From: Roseburia sp. 1XD42-69
GTDB lineage: Bacteria > Bacillota > Clostridia > Lachnospirales > Lachnospiraceae
Length of the DNA: 64,000 bases
Reading direction: 5' to 3'
Assembly: GCF_003612565.1 (NCBI RefSeq)
Contig: NZ_RAZG01000005.1
Span: forward strand, 84,528 to 148,527
In this document: in pieces, positions 41,853-50,640 of the stretch
How positions within the stretch are numbered: position 1 is the first letter of the stretch
Layout: every line of letters starts with the position of its first letter
Notes under the pieces: generated by a model
The model's database searches: none
Told to the model about the DNA's origin: nothing
What the model saw: the letters and a program-made list of their open reading frames with translations, nothing else
Made by a program: the position numbers and the translations under genes

Positions 41853-43679
41853 CTATGCCTGATTTCCTTTATAATCCAGGGGAAGTTTCTCCCAGCGCTC
41901 CTTTAAGAGATAGGCCGCATCCTTCGGCTGCCTCTGTCTGGTAAAGACGCCTTTTTTATTTCCGTTTACCCGAAGGATTCCCTCCGTGGTCTGAAAGTCC
42001 GCAAAATTCCAAATCTGTTCCCCCTTAATAAATCCATAGCTGTCAAATACCTCATGGGTCATATCCAGATACTCCTTCTGGTACTCCTGGCTCCACATTA
42101 CAGAGGGGAGTTTGTGCTCACTGGCCATGGTATCCGCACCGTACTCCGAAAAGATAAAGGGCTTATTTAAATTCAGGGCCTTCCACCCCTCCAGCTCTTT
42201 GACAAACATCTCCTTTGCGTCACAGATTTCATATCCCCCTTTTACATACCAGCCGTAATATCTGTTTAGGGCAATGATATCGCTGAAAGAATAGCATTTG
42301 CATTTCTCCGGAACAGAATTCATAACCAGGGCAAAAGTCCTGGGACGCTTCTGGGGATCTAAGTCCCGGGCCGTCTCAAACACTTCTTTAAAATAAGGCA
42401 CCGCCGCCTCGTTGGTGGTCTCCGGCTCATTTAAAAGGCTCCATGCAATGACGCAGGGATGGTTTTTGTCCCTGGTAATCAGCTCTTCTAATGCCTTTAA
42501 ATGGGCTTTTAATAATTCCGGGGTGGTCTCCTTTTCAAAAAATGCCGTCTGTTTTCCAGTGCTTGCCTCCATAAAATTCATCAGACTGGCAAAAAGCCCC
42601 ACTGCCGCCACCTCGTCAATGACAAGAAAACCTTCCCTGTCCGCCATCTGGTAGATTTCCTCGCTGTAGGGATAATGAGCCGTGCGGAAGGAATTTGCCC
42701 CAATCCACTTCATCAGCTCAAAATCCCGCTTCATCACATTAATATCAAATCCCCTGCCCACAATGTCAGAATCCTCATGTTTTCCAAAGCCTTTTAAGTA
42801 CACAGGCTTTCCGTTTAACAAAATATTTTCACCGGAAACCTCCACCGTCCGGATGCCGATTTCCTGCTCATAGGAATCAACACAGGCCTCCCCGTCTTTA
42901 ATCTTCACCACAAGACGGTACAGATATGCATTTCTCACCTGCCATAGATGAGCATTCTTTACCTCAAGGCTTCCTGACTTCCCTTCCCCCTGGGCTGCCT
43001 TTTCCCCGGAGGCGTCAAAAAGTTCCACAAAAACCGGATGGCCGCCTGTGGTCTTCACATCATAATTTACCCTGGCATCCTCCCCAACAATCTCATAGGT
43101 CAAATCAATGTCATACACAGATTCCTTAGGCAGGGCCAAAAGATAAACGGAACGCTGCAGCCCGGAATAATTGAAAAAATCAAAGTAAGGCTTTGCCATC
43201 TTTTTCCCGTTTGAGAGCACCACAGTCTCCCCGCAGGGGATATTGGTTACCGTAAGCTCATTGTTCACCTTAACCACCAGTTTGTTATAACCATTGTATT
43301 CCACATGCTCTGTCACATCCGCCGCAAAGGGGAGAAAACCGCCCTCATGCTTTGTCACTTCCCTGCCATTCACATAGACTAGGGCCCTGTGGGTGGCAGC
43401 GCCAAACCGGATGGAAATCTCTTTTCCCTCCCATTCCCCAGGCACAAAAAATTCTGTCTCATACCACATATCCCCGGCAAATTCCCGGATGTCTTTCTCT
43501 GTATAAAAATCCTGAAAACTGGCAGGCACAGGGATTACCTCATCCCCAGGGATTCCATTGCCCCAGTTCTTCTTTTCCCCCTCCGATTCGCCGTCCAATT
43601 TAAATTTCCACATGCCATCCATGGAAACGCATCTTCTTGTCTCAGTTACTTTGGGGTATAACATGGAATATTCAATCAT
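41853..43679 (-). CDS. uidA: Beta-glucuronidase (GH2)
   Basis: A 608-residue GH2 enzyme that removes terminal glucuronic acid from conjugates. It has the sugar-binding N-terminal domain, the Ig-like middle and the TIM barrel with acid/base Glu418 in LLNEPETTN and nucleophile Glu512 in IFSEYGAD. GNKKGVFTRQRQPKDAA near residues 573-589 carries the Asn-x-Lys pair (Asn574, Lys576) that binds the carboxylate and separates glucuronidases from galactosidases; the E. coli enzyme has the same GNKKGIFTR stretch. Loop between FMEASTGKQ and TPELLKAHL is moderately long. Typical of gut Firmicutes that reactivate glucuronidated drugs and bile pigments. The transporter gene follows. Confidence 0.95.
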   Translation of the reverse strand: MIEYSMLYPKVTETRRCVSMDGMWKFKLDGESEGEKKNWGNGIPGDEVIPVPASFQDFYTEKDIREFAGDMWYETEFFVPGEWEGKEISIRFGAATHRALVYVNGREVTKHEGGFLPFAADVTEHVEYNGYNKLVVKVNNELTVTNIPCGETVVLSNGKKMAKPYFDFFNYSGLQRSVYLLALPKESVYDIDLTYEIVGEDARVNYDVKTTGGHPVFVELFDASGEKAAQGEGKSGSLEVKNAHLWQVRNAYLYRLVVKIKDGEACVDSYEQEIGIRTVEVSGENILLNGKPVYLKGFGKHEDSDIVGRGFDINVMKRDFELMKWIGANSFRTAHYPYSEEIYQMADREGFLVIDEVAAVGLFASLMNFMEASTGKQTAFFEKETTPELLKAHLKALEELITRDKNHPCVIAWSLLNEPETTNEAAVPYFKEVFETARDLDPQKRPRTFALVMNSVPEKCKCYSFSDIIALNRYYGWYVKGGYEICDAKEMFVKELEGWKALNLNKPFIFSEYGADTMASEHKLPSVMWSQEYQKEYLDMTHEVFDSYGFIKGEQIWNFADFQTTEGILRVNGNKKGVFTRQRQPKDAAYLLKERWEKLPLDYKGNQA

Positions 43680-43731
43680 TTTTAACTCCTTTTTCTCTGT
43701 ATGATTTTACTTATTCAAAGTCTTCCCCATA

Positions 43732-43743
43732 AGTTTTAAAACT
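43732..43743. promoter_or_regulatory. 12-bp palindrome upstream of beta-glucuronidase
   Basis: AGTTTTAAAACT is a perfect palindrome 53 bases before the start codon. It lies at the expected place for an operator, but AT-rich palindromes also occur by chance and no regulator gene is adjacent. Confidence 0.3.
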
Positions 43744-43782
43744 ATTACAAAAAATAAATTTACTTCATTGAACAAAAAAAGA

Positions 43783-43807
43783 GAAACGATACAAAATGCA
43801 TCGTTTC
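43783..43807 (-). terminator. Terminator after efp
   Basis: GAAACGAT and ATCGTTTC pair over eight bases with a nine-base loop, and on the minus strand are followed by CTCTTTTTTT. Clear rho-independent terminator 31 bases after the efp stop codon. Confidence 0.8.
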
Positions 43808-43837
43808 CCTTTCAAATCCTTGTTCCGTTTTTCTGAT

Positions 43838-44395
43838 TTATACCCTGGATAAGTATTCCCCTGTTCTGGTATCAATTTTAATCACGTCATCCTGTTCCAC
43901 AAACAAAGGTACATATACGGTAGCTCCTGTCTCCACAACTGCAGGCTTTGTAGCCCCGGTAGCAGTATCCCCTTTAAAGCCAGGCTCCGTATCCGTAATC
44001 TGCAGTTCCACAAACAAAGGCGGCTCTACAGCAAAAACGCTTCCGTTGTGGGAACACATTTTTACAACTTCGTTCTCTTTTACAAATTTCAGGGCATCGC
44101 CGATATCCTCTTTGCTTAAGGTAATCTGGTCATACGTCTCCACGTCCATAAAGTTAAACAAATCACCGTCTGCGTAAAGATACTGGTAATCTTTTCTGTC
44201 AATCCTGGCCTGGGGACATTTTTCCGTGGGACGGAATGTCTTTTCCACCACGCCGCCGTTTTTGATATTTTTCAACTTAGTTCTGACAAAGGCTGCGCCC
44301 TTTCCTGGTTTCACATGCTGAAACTCAATGATCTGGTAAATATTTCCTTCTAATTCGATGGTAATACCATTTCTGAAATCTCCTGCTGAAATCAT
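43838..44395 (-). CDS. efp: Translation elongation factor P
   Basis: EF-P of 185 residues, which enters the ribosome next to the P-site tRNA and relieves stalling at proline runs. Starting at the ATG 44395 with AAGGAGG eight bases upstream gives [31 protein letters not shown] with modifiable Lys32, and the OB folds down to [10 protein letters not shown]. Twenty-four extra codons upstream to 44467 contain no family similarity. The Lys32 loop has neither the Arg nor the spacing that demands EarP, so lysine modification of the Bacillus or another type is possible; no modification genes are nearby. Confidence 0.96.
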   Translation of the reverse strand: MISAGDFRNGITIELEGNIYQIIEFQHVKPGKGAAFVRTKLKNIKNGGVVEKTFRPTEKCPQARIDRKDYQYLYADGDLFNFMDVETYDQITLSKEDIGDALKFVKENEVVKMCSHNGSVFAVEPPLFVELQITDTEPGFKGDTATGATKPAVVETGATVYVPLFVEQDDVIKIDTRTGEYLSRV

Positions 44396-44503
44396 TATTT
44401 CTTCCTCCTTCATGCATAGGGCAATGCCCACTTCTATGATTCTATAACATCTTTCCATATATTTCAATCTTTTTTTCGTAATTCTTTTTAATAAACGAAA
44501 AAA

Positions 44504-44528
44504 TCCCTGTCAGTTTATCTGGCAGGGA
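44504..44528 (-). terminator. Terminator after cfa
   Basis: TCCCTG and CAGGGA with an inner CAG/CTG pair, then ATTTTTTCG on the minus strand, nine bases past the stop codon of the cyclopropane synthase gene. Standard rho-independent form. Confidence 0.75.
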
Positions 44529-44536
44529 ATCATTTT

Positions 44537-45703
44537 TCAGTACCACCTAGTCATAGGAATCTCATTATTCACATCGTTGCTGAATAAAATCTGGTGCAAA
44601 TCCACCACCCCGTTCATAAAAGCGGCGGCACAGGCACACAGATACATTTCCCACATCCTGGTAAACCGCTCATCAAACATTTCCGCAACCTCACTGCGGT
44701 GCCTCTGGAAATTCTCATTCCAGCAAAGCAGGGTTTTATTGTAATGCCTGCGCAAATCCTCCACATCTAAGGTATAAAACCTTAAATCTCCGGCAATATT
44801 AATAATTTCCCGAAGGCTTGGCACCACGCCTCCGGGGAAAATGTACTTTTTCACCCAGGCATCACCGGGATATTCTTTTAATGCGCTGATGTAGTGGAGA
44901 AGAAACAATCCCCCAGGCTTTAACATGCGCTTTACACAGGACATAAATTCCAGATAATTATTCCGCCCCACATGCTCTAACATGCCCACGGAAACCACCC
45001 GGTCAAATTTAATATGAAGTTCCGGCAAGTCCCTGTAATCCAAAAGTTTTACATGGACATACTCCTCTAAGCCCTCCTCTTTTATCCGCTCCTTACATTT
45101 CTTCTGCTGTTCCTGGCTTAAGGTAATCCCCATACCATAAACTTTGTATTTTTTTGCCGCCTCCATCAGGAGAAACCCCCAGCCGCAGCCGATATCGCAG
45201 AGGGTCATTCCCTCTTTCAGATTCAGCTTTTCCAGTATCCTCTCGACTTTACAGCACTGTGCCTCATACAGAGTGGTGTCATTTTCCTTAAAATATCCGC
45301 AGGAGTAGCTTAACGTCTCATCCAGCCACAATCTGTAAAAATCATTTCCAATATCATAATGGGAACTTACCTCCCTTTTTTGATTATTCTTATCCCCGGA
45401 GGTAAACATCAGCTTTCGGAGTTTCCATCTATCGGTATAGAATTTATCTATCTGACCCAAAAAAAGATTCAAGGTCTCGTACAAATCCCCGTGAATCTCA
45501 ATATCTCCGTCCATATACGCCTCCCCCAGTGCGATGGAGGTGCTTTTCAGCAGAGATTTCATTCCGGGAAGTTTATGCACGGTAACGGAAAACTTTGGTT
45601 CCCCCTTTCCGATAAAATGGCTTTTCTCCCCGGTGATAATCTCAAAGGGGCAGGCGTCAAACTGCCCCATAAATTTTACAAATTCTTTTTCTAACACTGC
45701 CAT
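44537..45703 (-). CDS. cfa: Cyclopropane-fatty-acyl-phospholipid synthase family methyltransferase
   Basis: SAM-dependent enzyme of about 388 residues that converts a cis double bond in membrane lipids to a cyclopropane ring. DIGCGWGFLLMEAAKKY is SAM motif I, SSHYDIGNDFYRLWLDETLSYSCGYF is the highly conserved CFA signature, and VSVGMLEHVGRNNY and HYISALKEYPGDAWVKKYIFPGG follow; the bicarbonate-binding residues in those stretches are kept. The ATG at 45703 has AAGGA five bases ahead. Upstream frame to 45745 is not conserved. Single-gene unit ending in a terminator. Confidence 0.92.
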   Translation of the reverse strand: MAVLEKEFVKFMGQFDACPFEIITGEKSHFIGKGEPKFSVTVHKLPGMKSLLKSTSIALGEAYMDGDIEIHGDLYETLNLFLGQIDKFYTDRWKLRKLMFTSGDKNNQKREVSSHYDIGNDFYRLWLDETLSYSCGYFKENDTTLYEAQCCKVERILEKLNLKEGMTLCDIGCGWGFLLMEAAKKYKVYGMGITLSQEQQKKCKERIKEEGLEEYVHVKLLDYRDLPELHIKFDRVVSVGMLEHVGRNNYLEFMSCVKRMLKPGGLFLLHYISALKEYPGDAWVKKYIFPGGVVPSLREIINIAGDLRFYTLDVEDLRRHYNKTLLCWNENFQRHRSEVAEMFDERFTRMWEMYLCACAAAFMNGVVDLHQILFSNDVNNEIPMTRWY

Positions 45704-45779
45704 AGGAATCCTTCTTTCTATAAAAGTTTTTATAGAAAAAAGCATGTGACAAATCGGAAAAATTATACAGCGCCAGTTC

Positions 45780-47060
45780 TCAATGTTTCTTCGTATTCTC
45801 TTTTTCCATAAGTTTTGTCACTTCCTCATGAACCACCTGATAGACTTCCAGGTAGGAAACTCCCTCTTTCATGGCAATCTTTTTAATGCTCTCATACTCT
45901 GGATATCCCCACTTGGTATCCTGGAACTCACAGACTTTAATCTGTACCGGACCAAAAGAAGATTCCATAGTTATAATATTTCTCTTTAAAATTGTCCGCT
46001 CCATTTTTGTCCGGCGGATGCCTATGGTTGTGGTTTCCGTAAAAAGAATTGCCTCCATTTTTTCCACATCCTGAGGCTCACAGATAACTACCACTTCGTA
46101 AGCGGGACGGTTTTTCTTCATATACACTGGAATGTAAAACACATCCCTGGCCCCCGCTGCAAAAAGCTGCTCCATACAGTAACCGAAAGCCTCCCCGCCG
46201 CAGTCATCCACATTGCACTCCAGTTTAACAATCACTTCCTCGTCCTTTTTCTCTTCCTCCGGCTCCCCCAACGTATCTATCACCATAGCCCGAAGAAGGC
46301 TGGGACGCTCATACTGCCTCTTGCCTGTCCCGATTCCTGATTTTACAATAGAAAATTTCTGGGGAAGTTCCTTTTCCGTACAAAAAGCCGCCGCAATGGC
46401 TGCCCCGGTGGGGGTAATCAGCTCCCCCTCCACAGAGGTCATCTGGATAATCAGCTGATACTGCTGGATAATATTAGCCACCGCAGGCACCGGGATAGAG
46501 AGAATCCCGTGCTGGCTGTTGACCGTTCCCCATCCCTCACAGATCACCGGAATTACCACTTTATCAATGCCGAGATTGTCAAGGCATACCGCCGCCGCTA
46601 CGATATCCACAATGGAGTCCACTGCCCCCACCTCATGGAAATGTACTTCCTCCAGGGTAGTGCCATGGGCTTTTGCCTCCGCCTCCCCAAGGATTTTAAA
46701 AATCTGAACCGCCAGCTCTTTTGCCCTTTTGGTCAGTTTTCCTGACTGGATAATTGAGACAACCTCCGGAAACCCTCTGTGCATGTGGGGGGAATGATGT
46801 TCCTCCTTTTCCCCCTCCCCATGGAGATAATTCATATCATGGTCATGATTTTCATGGACGGCATCCAGCTTCACCAAAAAATCACAGGCATTAAGCCCTG
46901 CCTTTTCCACCCGGTTGATTTCAATCTCAAACCCCTCCAGAGGAAGGCTCGCCAAAGTATCCTTCAAAATCTTTTCACTTGCTCCCAAATCAAGCAATGC
47001 CCCCACCAGCATATCTCCGCTGATGCCGGACTGACAGTCCAAATACAATTTTTTTGCCAT
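45780..47060 (-). CDS. larC: Nickel insertion protein LarC (nickel-pincer cofactor)
   Basis: CTP-dependent protein that inserts nickel into the pincer nucleotide cofactor of lactate racemase. KLYLDCQSGISGDMLVGALLDLG is the family start, a His-rich stretch (about 78-100: HENHDHD, HHSPHMHRG) probably holds nickel, HFHEVGAVDSIVDIV is conserved, and the C-terminal part (LECNVDDCGGE, ETTTIGIRR, KWGYPEYESI) is LarC2. In lactobacilli LarC1 and LarC2 are joined only by a programmed frameshift; here one continuous frame covers both. Start at 47060 with AGGAGAAGG upstream. larB lies upstream but is now separated by an IS110 remnant. larE and larA are not in the window. Confidence 0.93.
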   Translation of the reverse strand: MAKKLYLDCQSGISGDMLVGALLDLGASEKILKDTLASLPLEGFEIEINRVEKAGLNACDFLVKLDAVHENHDHDMNYLHGEGEKEEHHSPHMHRGFPEVVSIIQSGKLTKRAKELAVQIFKILGEAEAKAHGTTLEEVHFHEVGAVDSIVDIVAAAVCLDNLGIDKVVIPVICEGWGTVNSQHGILSIPVPAVANIIQQYQLIIQMTSVEGELITPTGAAIAAAFCTEKELPQKFSIVKSGIGTGKRQYERPSLLRAMVIDTLGEPEEEKKDEEVIVKLECNVDDCGGEAFGYCMEQLFAAGARDVFYIPVYMKKNRPAYEVVVICEPQDVEKMEAILFTETTTIGIRRTKMERTILKRNIITMESSFGPVQIKVCEFQDTKWGYPEYESIKKIAMKEGVSYLEVYQVVHEEVTKLMEKENTKKH

Positions 47061-47129
47061 TCTATACCTTCTCCTTTCTATCAACCTCTAATCCGTGGTT
47101 GATTACGGTGTTGTACATTTATATGATAA

Positions 47130-47801
47130 AAATATGTGATGTGGATTTGTATTTTTATACCTGTGGCTTTGACTACTTAACAGAGGTTCTTACCACACCT
47201 TATGTATTTCCTGAATCTAATTCTATATTTCGTTCAAAGTACGGCATTGTCTATATGAATGTTTTGAAAACATTTGCTTCTGCCGAAAAGATTGTATATT
47301 CCGATATTCGAGCCATTCGGAAATGTTTTGAATACAATAGGCGCGGAAAACGAATTTCTCTTTTTGCCAAGCAGCTTAAAGTAGCAGCCCAAACTTCTGT
47401 CGTCATAACTTCTGCCGCTGAAGAAATGCAGATTAGACACCTTGTATGTCAGATTGAAATGATAGAAGAACAGCTTTCTGAAATAGACAAAAAGATAGAA
47501 GAATTCTCCTTACAAAACAACTCTCCTATCCTTTCCATACCAGGAATATCACACTTCTCTGGCACTTCCATTTTAGCGGAATTAGGAGATATATGCAACT
47601 ATACAAAAGCGTCCCAGATAATAAAATTTGCATGTGCCGCTCCATATCACTATGAGTCCAGTCAGTTTACTGCCCAGCACACTGCAATAACCACGAAAGG
47701 TTCCCGGTATCTGAGAAAAACACTGTATCAGAAAACTTTTAAGAATCCTCTATCACCTTTTAAGTACCGGACAGAACTTTAATCCTGCGTTGCTGATATA
47801 G
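47130..47801 (+). mobile_element. IS110-family transposase remnant
   Basis: A plus-strand frame contains the middle and second half of an IS110/IS1111 transposase: IFRSKYGIVYMNVLKTF, then AAQTSVV, and the transposase_20 segment SIPGISHFSGTSILAELGD with KASQIIKFACAAP and ITTKGSRYLRKTLYQ. The N-terminal DEDD catalytic half is missing. After the last motif the true C-terminus continues in another frame at 47742-47801 (RILYHLLSTGQNFNPALLI, stop), so about 40 codons were deleted and the frame shifted. It cannot transpose. It lies between larB and larC, opposite in direction to both. Confidence 0.85.
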
Positions 47802-47943
47802 CCATACATACAACCTGGCTTATACAATGAGACTTCTCTGAAAGGCCTATTTGCTGTGCCACAAAATCCATTATTATTCACATATTTTCAAGGTACATAC
47901 TTTTGCTAACTAAAATTCAATTTTTTTAAAATCTACTTGACTT

Positions 47944-48726
47944 TTATATAGTTAGCTCCTGTTTTCTTGTATCCTGGCCCGGCTCTGATAACGCCAGGCG
48001 GTTTATCTGCGTGGCCAGATAGCCTGCTCCGTAACCGTTGTCAATATTTACCACGGCAATTCCATTGGCACAGGAATTTATCATGGTAAGAAGGGCCGAG
48101 AGCCCGTGTAAACTGGCCCCGTACCCCACGGAAGTGGGGACTGCAATCACCGGTTTATCCACCAGCCCCCCCATAACGCTTGCCAATGCGCCCTCCATCC
48201 CAGCCACCGCAACCACACAGTTTGCGCTTTGAATTACTTCAATCTTGGATAGAAGCCTGTGGATGCCGCTTACTCCCACATCATAAATCCGCTCCACATA
48301 AGTTCCGAAAAACTCTGCCGTCTGGGCGGCTTCCTCCGCCACAGAAATATCCGCCGTTCCCGCTGTGACTACAGCCACCCTTCCCCGCTTCTCTTTCTTT
48401 TCCTTTTCAATTTTAATGATATGGGACAATTCATCAAACATGACCTGGGGAAATTTTCTGGCAAGCATTTCATACTGTTTTCTGCTGGCCCTTGTTCCAA
48501 AGACCTCCCCCTCCTGTTTATAAATTCTCTCAAATATATGAAAAAGATGATCGTCTGACTTTCCGCTGCAGAAAATCACTTCCCCAAATCCGGAACGAAT
48601 CTTTCTGTGGGTGTCTAATTTTGCAAATCCCATCTCATAAAAAGGCTCCCGCTTAAAATAGCTTTCCGCTTCCTCCAGGGAAATATCCCCGCTTTTCACT
48701 TTTTTTAAAATCTCATGAGTTTCCAT
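47944..48726 (-). CDS. larB: Nickel-pincer cofactor biosynthesis protein LarB
   Basis: Carboxylase/hydrolase that converts nicotinic acid adenine dinucleotide to the pyridinium-dicarboxylate mononucleotide used by LarE and LarC. N-terminal KSGDISLEEAESYFK, then HRKIRSGFGEVIFCSGK, the AIR-carboxylase-like core with VVTAGTADISVAEEAA, VEGIYD-like VERIYDVGVSG, VVAVAGMEGALASVMGGL and VPTSVGYGASLHG complete the family pattern. The gene begins exactly after the stop of the methyltransferase gene. Normal operon partner larC is 0.9 kb downstream beyond an IS110 remnant, so its expression may be affected. Confidence 0.95.
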   Translation of the reverse strand: METHEILKKVKSGDISLEEAESYFKREPFYEMGFAKLDTHRKIRSGFGEVIFCSGKSDDHLFHIFERIYKQEGEVFGTRASRKQYEMLARKFPQVMFDELSHIIKIEKEKKEKRGRVAVVTAGTADISVAEEAAQTAEFFGTYVERIYDVGVSGIHRLLSKIEVIQSANCVVAVAGMEGALASVMGGLVDKPVIAVPTSVGYGASLHGLSALLTMINSCANGIAVVNIDNGYGAGYLATQINRLALSEPGQDTRKQELTI

Positions 48727-49878
48727 CTATATGTCCATCCTTTTCTGCAATAACTCATACAGCGCAGGCCTCACATGGAACGCATCCATACTTCTCTTTG
48801 TCTCATTTAAAATCTTCTCACAGTATTCTCTGTCCAAAGACTTCTTTTTCATGCCCCGTATCAAAAGATTCTTTGGGGTGTGGCTTAAATCCACAAACTC
48901 TAACACCTGTGTCTTGTACCCGCAGTACTCTAAAAGATTTGCCCGGATACTGTCCGTCAAAAGCGCTGCAAACCGCTCCTGAATGATACCATATCTGGTG
49001 AGAAGTGACAAGTCCTCACTTTCCATCTGCCCGTTTAATTCATGCTGGCAGCAGGGCACGGAAAATATCATTTTGGCATCCCAGCAGATGGCATTGTAAA
49101 GGGCAAAATCCGTGGCGGTATCACAGGCATGGAGGGAAACCACCATATCCACATCAAAAGGCGCCTGATATCCGTTAATATCCCCCTGCTCAAAACGCAG
49201 TCCTTTATATCCGTATTTTAACACAGCTTCATTACACTTTTCAATCACATCCGTTTTTAAATCAAGACCAATCATCTGAATTTCAAAATTCTTTTTTTCC
49301 GTAAGGTAATAGTAGAGGATAAAAGTCAGATAGGATTTGCCGCAGCCGAAATCTATGATATTTAATTTCTTTTCCGATAAGGTTTTCACATAGTCATCGA
49401 TTATCTCTATAAAGCGGTTAATCTGCCGGTACTTATCGTACATAGATGGGATAATTTTTCCTTCTGTGGTAAAAATGCCCATGTCCACAAGAGGGGCAAT
49501 CACTTCCCCCTCTTTCAGAAAATATTGTTTTTTCCTGTTATGCTCCCCTGTGGATTTGGGGGCATAAGCGCTTCTTTTCTGCTTAAAAGTCACCTTTCCC
49601 TTTTTGGAAACTAAAAGGACGGACTCATATCCTCCCCCGAAACCGTTTAGCTGGCGGTAGCTTTGATTAAGCCAGAAGTTAAGCTTTTCCACCAGTTCCT
49701 CACGCCCCACATTTTCATGGAACGCCTGGGTTTCCGTTCGTTTTTCTATCTGGTAAAAAGCGGCTTTCTCTTCCACGGTGATTTTTTTGTACTCTGCAGA
49801 TGCCGCCGGCTTACTGACAATAATCCTGGTACATCCGCTGTCTAAAAGGCGCTCCATGTATGTTCTTATTTCGTCCAT
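48727..49878 (-). CDS. Class I SAM-dependent methyltransferase, METTL25/RRNAD1-like
   Basis: A 383-residue protein. The C-terminal half is a class I methyltransferase: NIIDFGCGKSYLTF (motif I), MIGLDLKTDVIEKCN, RFEQGDINGY, VSLHACDTATDFAL, and VPCCQHEL, a Cys-Cys-x-His box also seen in METTL25 and GSTCD proteins and giving the Methyltransf_32 signature. The N-terminal 150 residues have LNFWLNQSYRQLNGFGGGYESVLLVSKKG-type features and may bind RNA. The substrate is unknown; rRNA or tRNA is likely by family. It ends one base before larB. Confidence 0.82.
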   Translation of the reverse strand: MDEIRTYMERLLDSGCTRIIVSKPAASAEYKKITVEEKAAFYQIEKRTETQAFHENVGREELVEKLNFWLNQSYRQLNGFGGGYESVLLVSKKGKVTFKQKRSAYAPKSTGEHNRKKQYFLKEGEVIAPLVDMGIFTTEGKIIPSMYDKYRQINRFIEIIDDYVKTLSEKKLNIIDFGCGKSYLTFILYYYLTEKKNFEIQMIGLDLKTDVIEKCNEAVLKYGYKGLRFEQGDINGYQAPFDVDMVVSLHACDTATDFALYNAICWDAKMIFSVPCCQHELNGQMESEDLSLLTRYGIIQERFAALLTDSIRANLLEYCGYKTQVLEFVDLSHTPKNLLIRGMKKKSLDREYCEKILNETKRSMDAFHVRPALYELLQKRMDI

Positions 49879-49974
49879 TTCTTCACGCTCTCTCCCATAA
49901 CCGGTTTTATCTTCCTGGCAGAAATTATAGCATGGTATACTTTATTTTACAAGCCAGAAACTATATTTTACGAT

Positions 49975-50565
49975 GGAGGGGGAGTTATGTTCCTTGCCAC
50001 CATTTTTATGCTGTTTGGTATAACATTATATCCGCGAATCAGCAATTCGATATAAACAATATTTTCCATAATATGTGTCGGTTCCTGTTGCCGGAAATTC
50101 AATCTTGCATTTCTAAGACCCCAATCAGTAAAATAATACTTTAAATTTGCACCAACATATTTCCTGCCTTTAATATCATAACGATTGGATTTTGAAATCA
50201 GGAATGCTTCCTCAAGATAATCGATATGTCTGGATATTGTTTTATTCGTGTAGGTAATCTGACGTTCACTTGCAAAAGTATTAGAAATCCCACAACCTGC
50301 GGTAATCCTCCATAAATCATATAATCGTTCCATGCATCCTCATATTCTCCATCGAAAACAGAATAGAATTCTGCAAAAGAAAGGGATAAACTCCGATTTC
50401 ATCTCCCCTGCCCCGAAACTCTGTTACAATGTCACTGGACAGAAATCTGGAATTGCTGCCGGACACATAGATGTCAATATTGCTTATGCTAAGCAGGCTG
50501 TTCAATACCTCTTCAAATCTGGGCATAAATTGTATTTCATCTAAAAGCAGATAATAGCCTTCTCA
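49975..50565 (-). pseudogene. AAA ATPase with DUF4143 domain, multiply frameshifted
   Basis: The minus strand from about 50565 reads GYYLLLDEIQFMPRFEEVLN (Walker B with no upstream P-loop), then IDIYVSGSNSRFLSSDIVTEFRGRGDEI, shifts frame into EFYSVFDGEYEDAWNDYMIYGG, shifts again to ITYTNKTISRHIDYLEEAFLI and ends in YYFTDWGLRNARLNF (DUF4143). Each piece matches the expected order, but three frames are needed, so the gene is dead. A similar remnant occurs at 15965-16278. Confidence 0.8.
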
Positions 50566-50640
50566 TGGGTTTGCGGCACCTGGGACAAATTGGAACCAGT
50601 TCAGAGGGAGACAGACAGAAAAACGGCTGAAAAAACACTT

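Noticed and set aside
44396..44467. Longer N-terminus for EF-P
   Set aside because: EF-P starts at ISAGDF; the upstream codons have no similarity and the ATG 44395 has AAGGAGG.
49975..50565. Intact DUF4143 ATPase gene with programmed frameshift
   Set aside because: Three frames are needed and the P-loop half is missing, so recoding cannot explain it.
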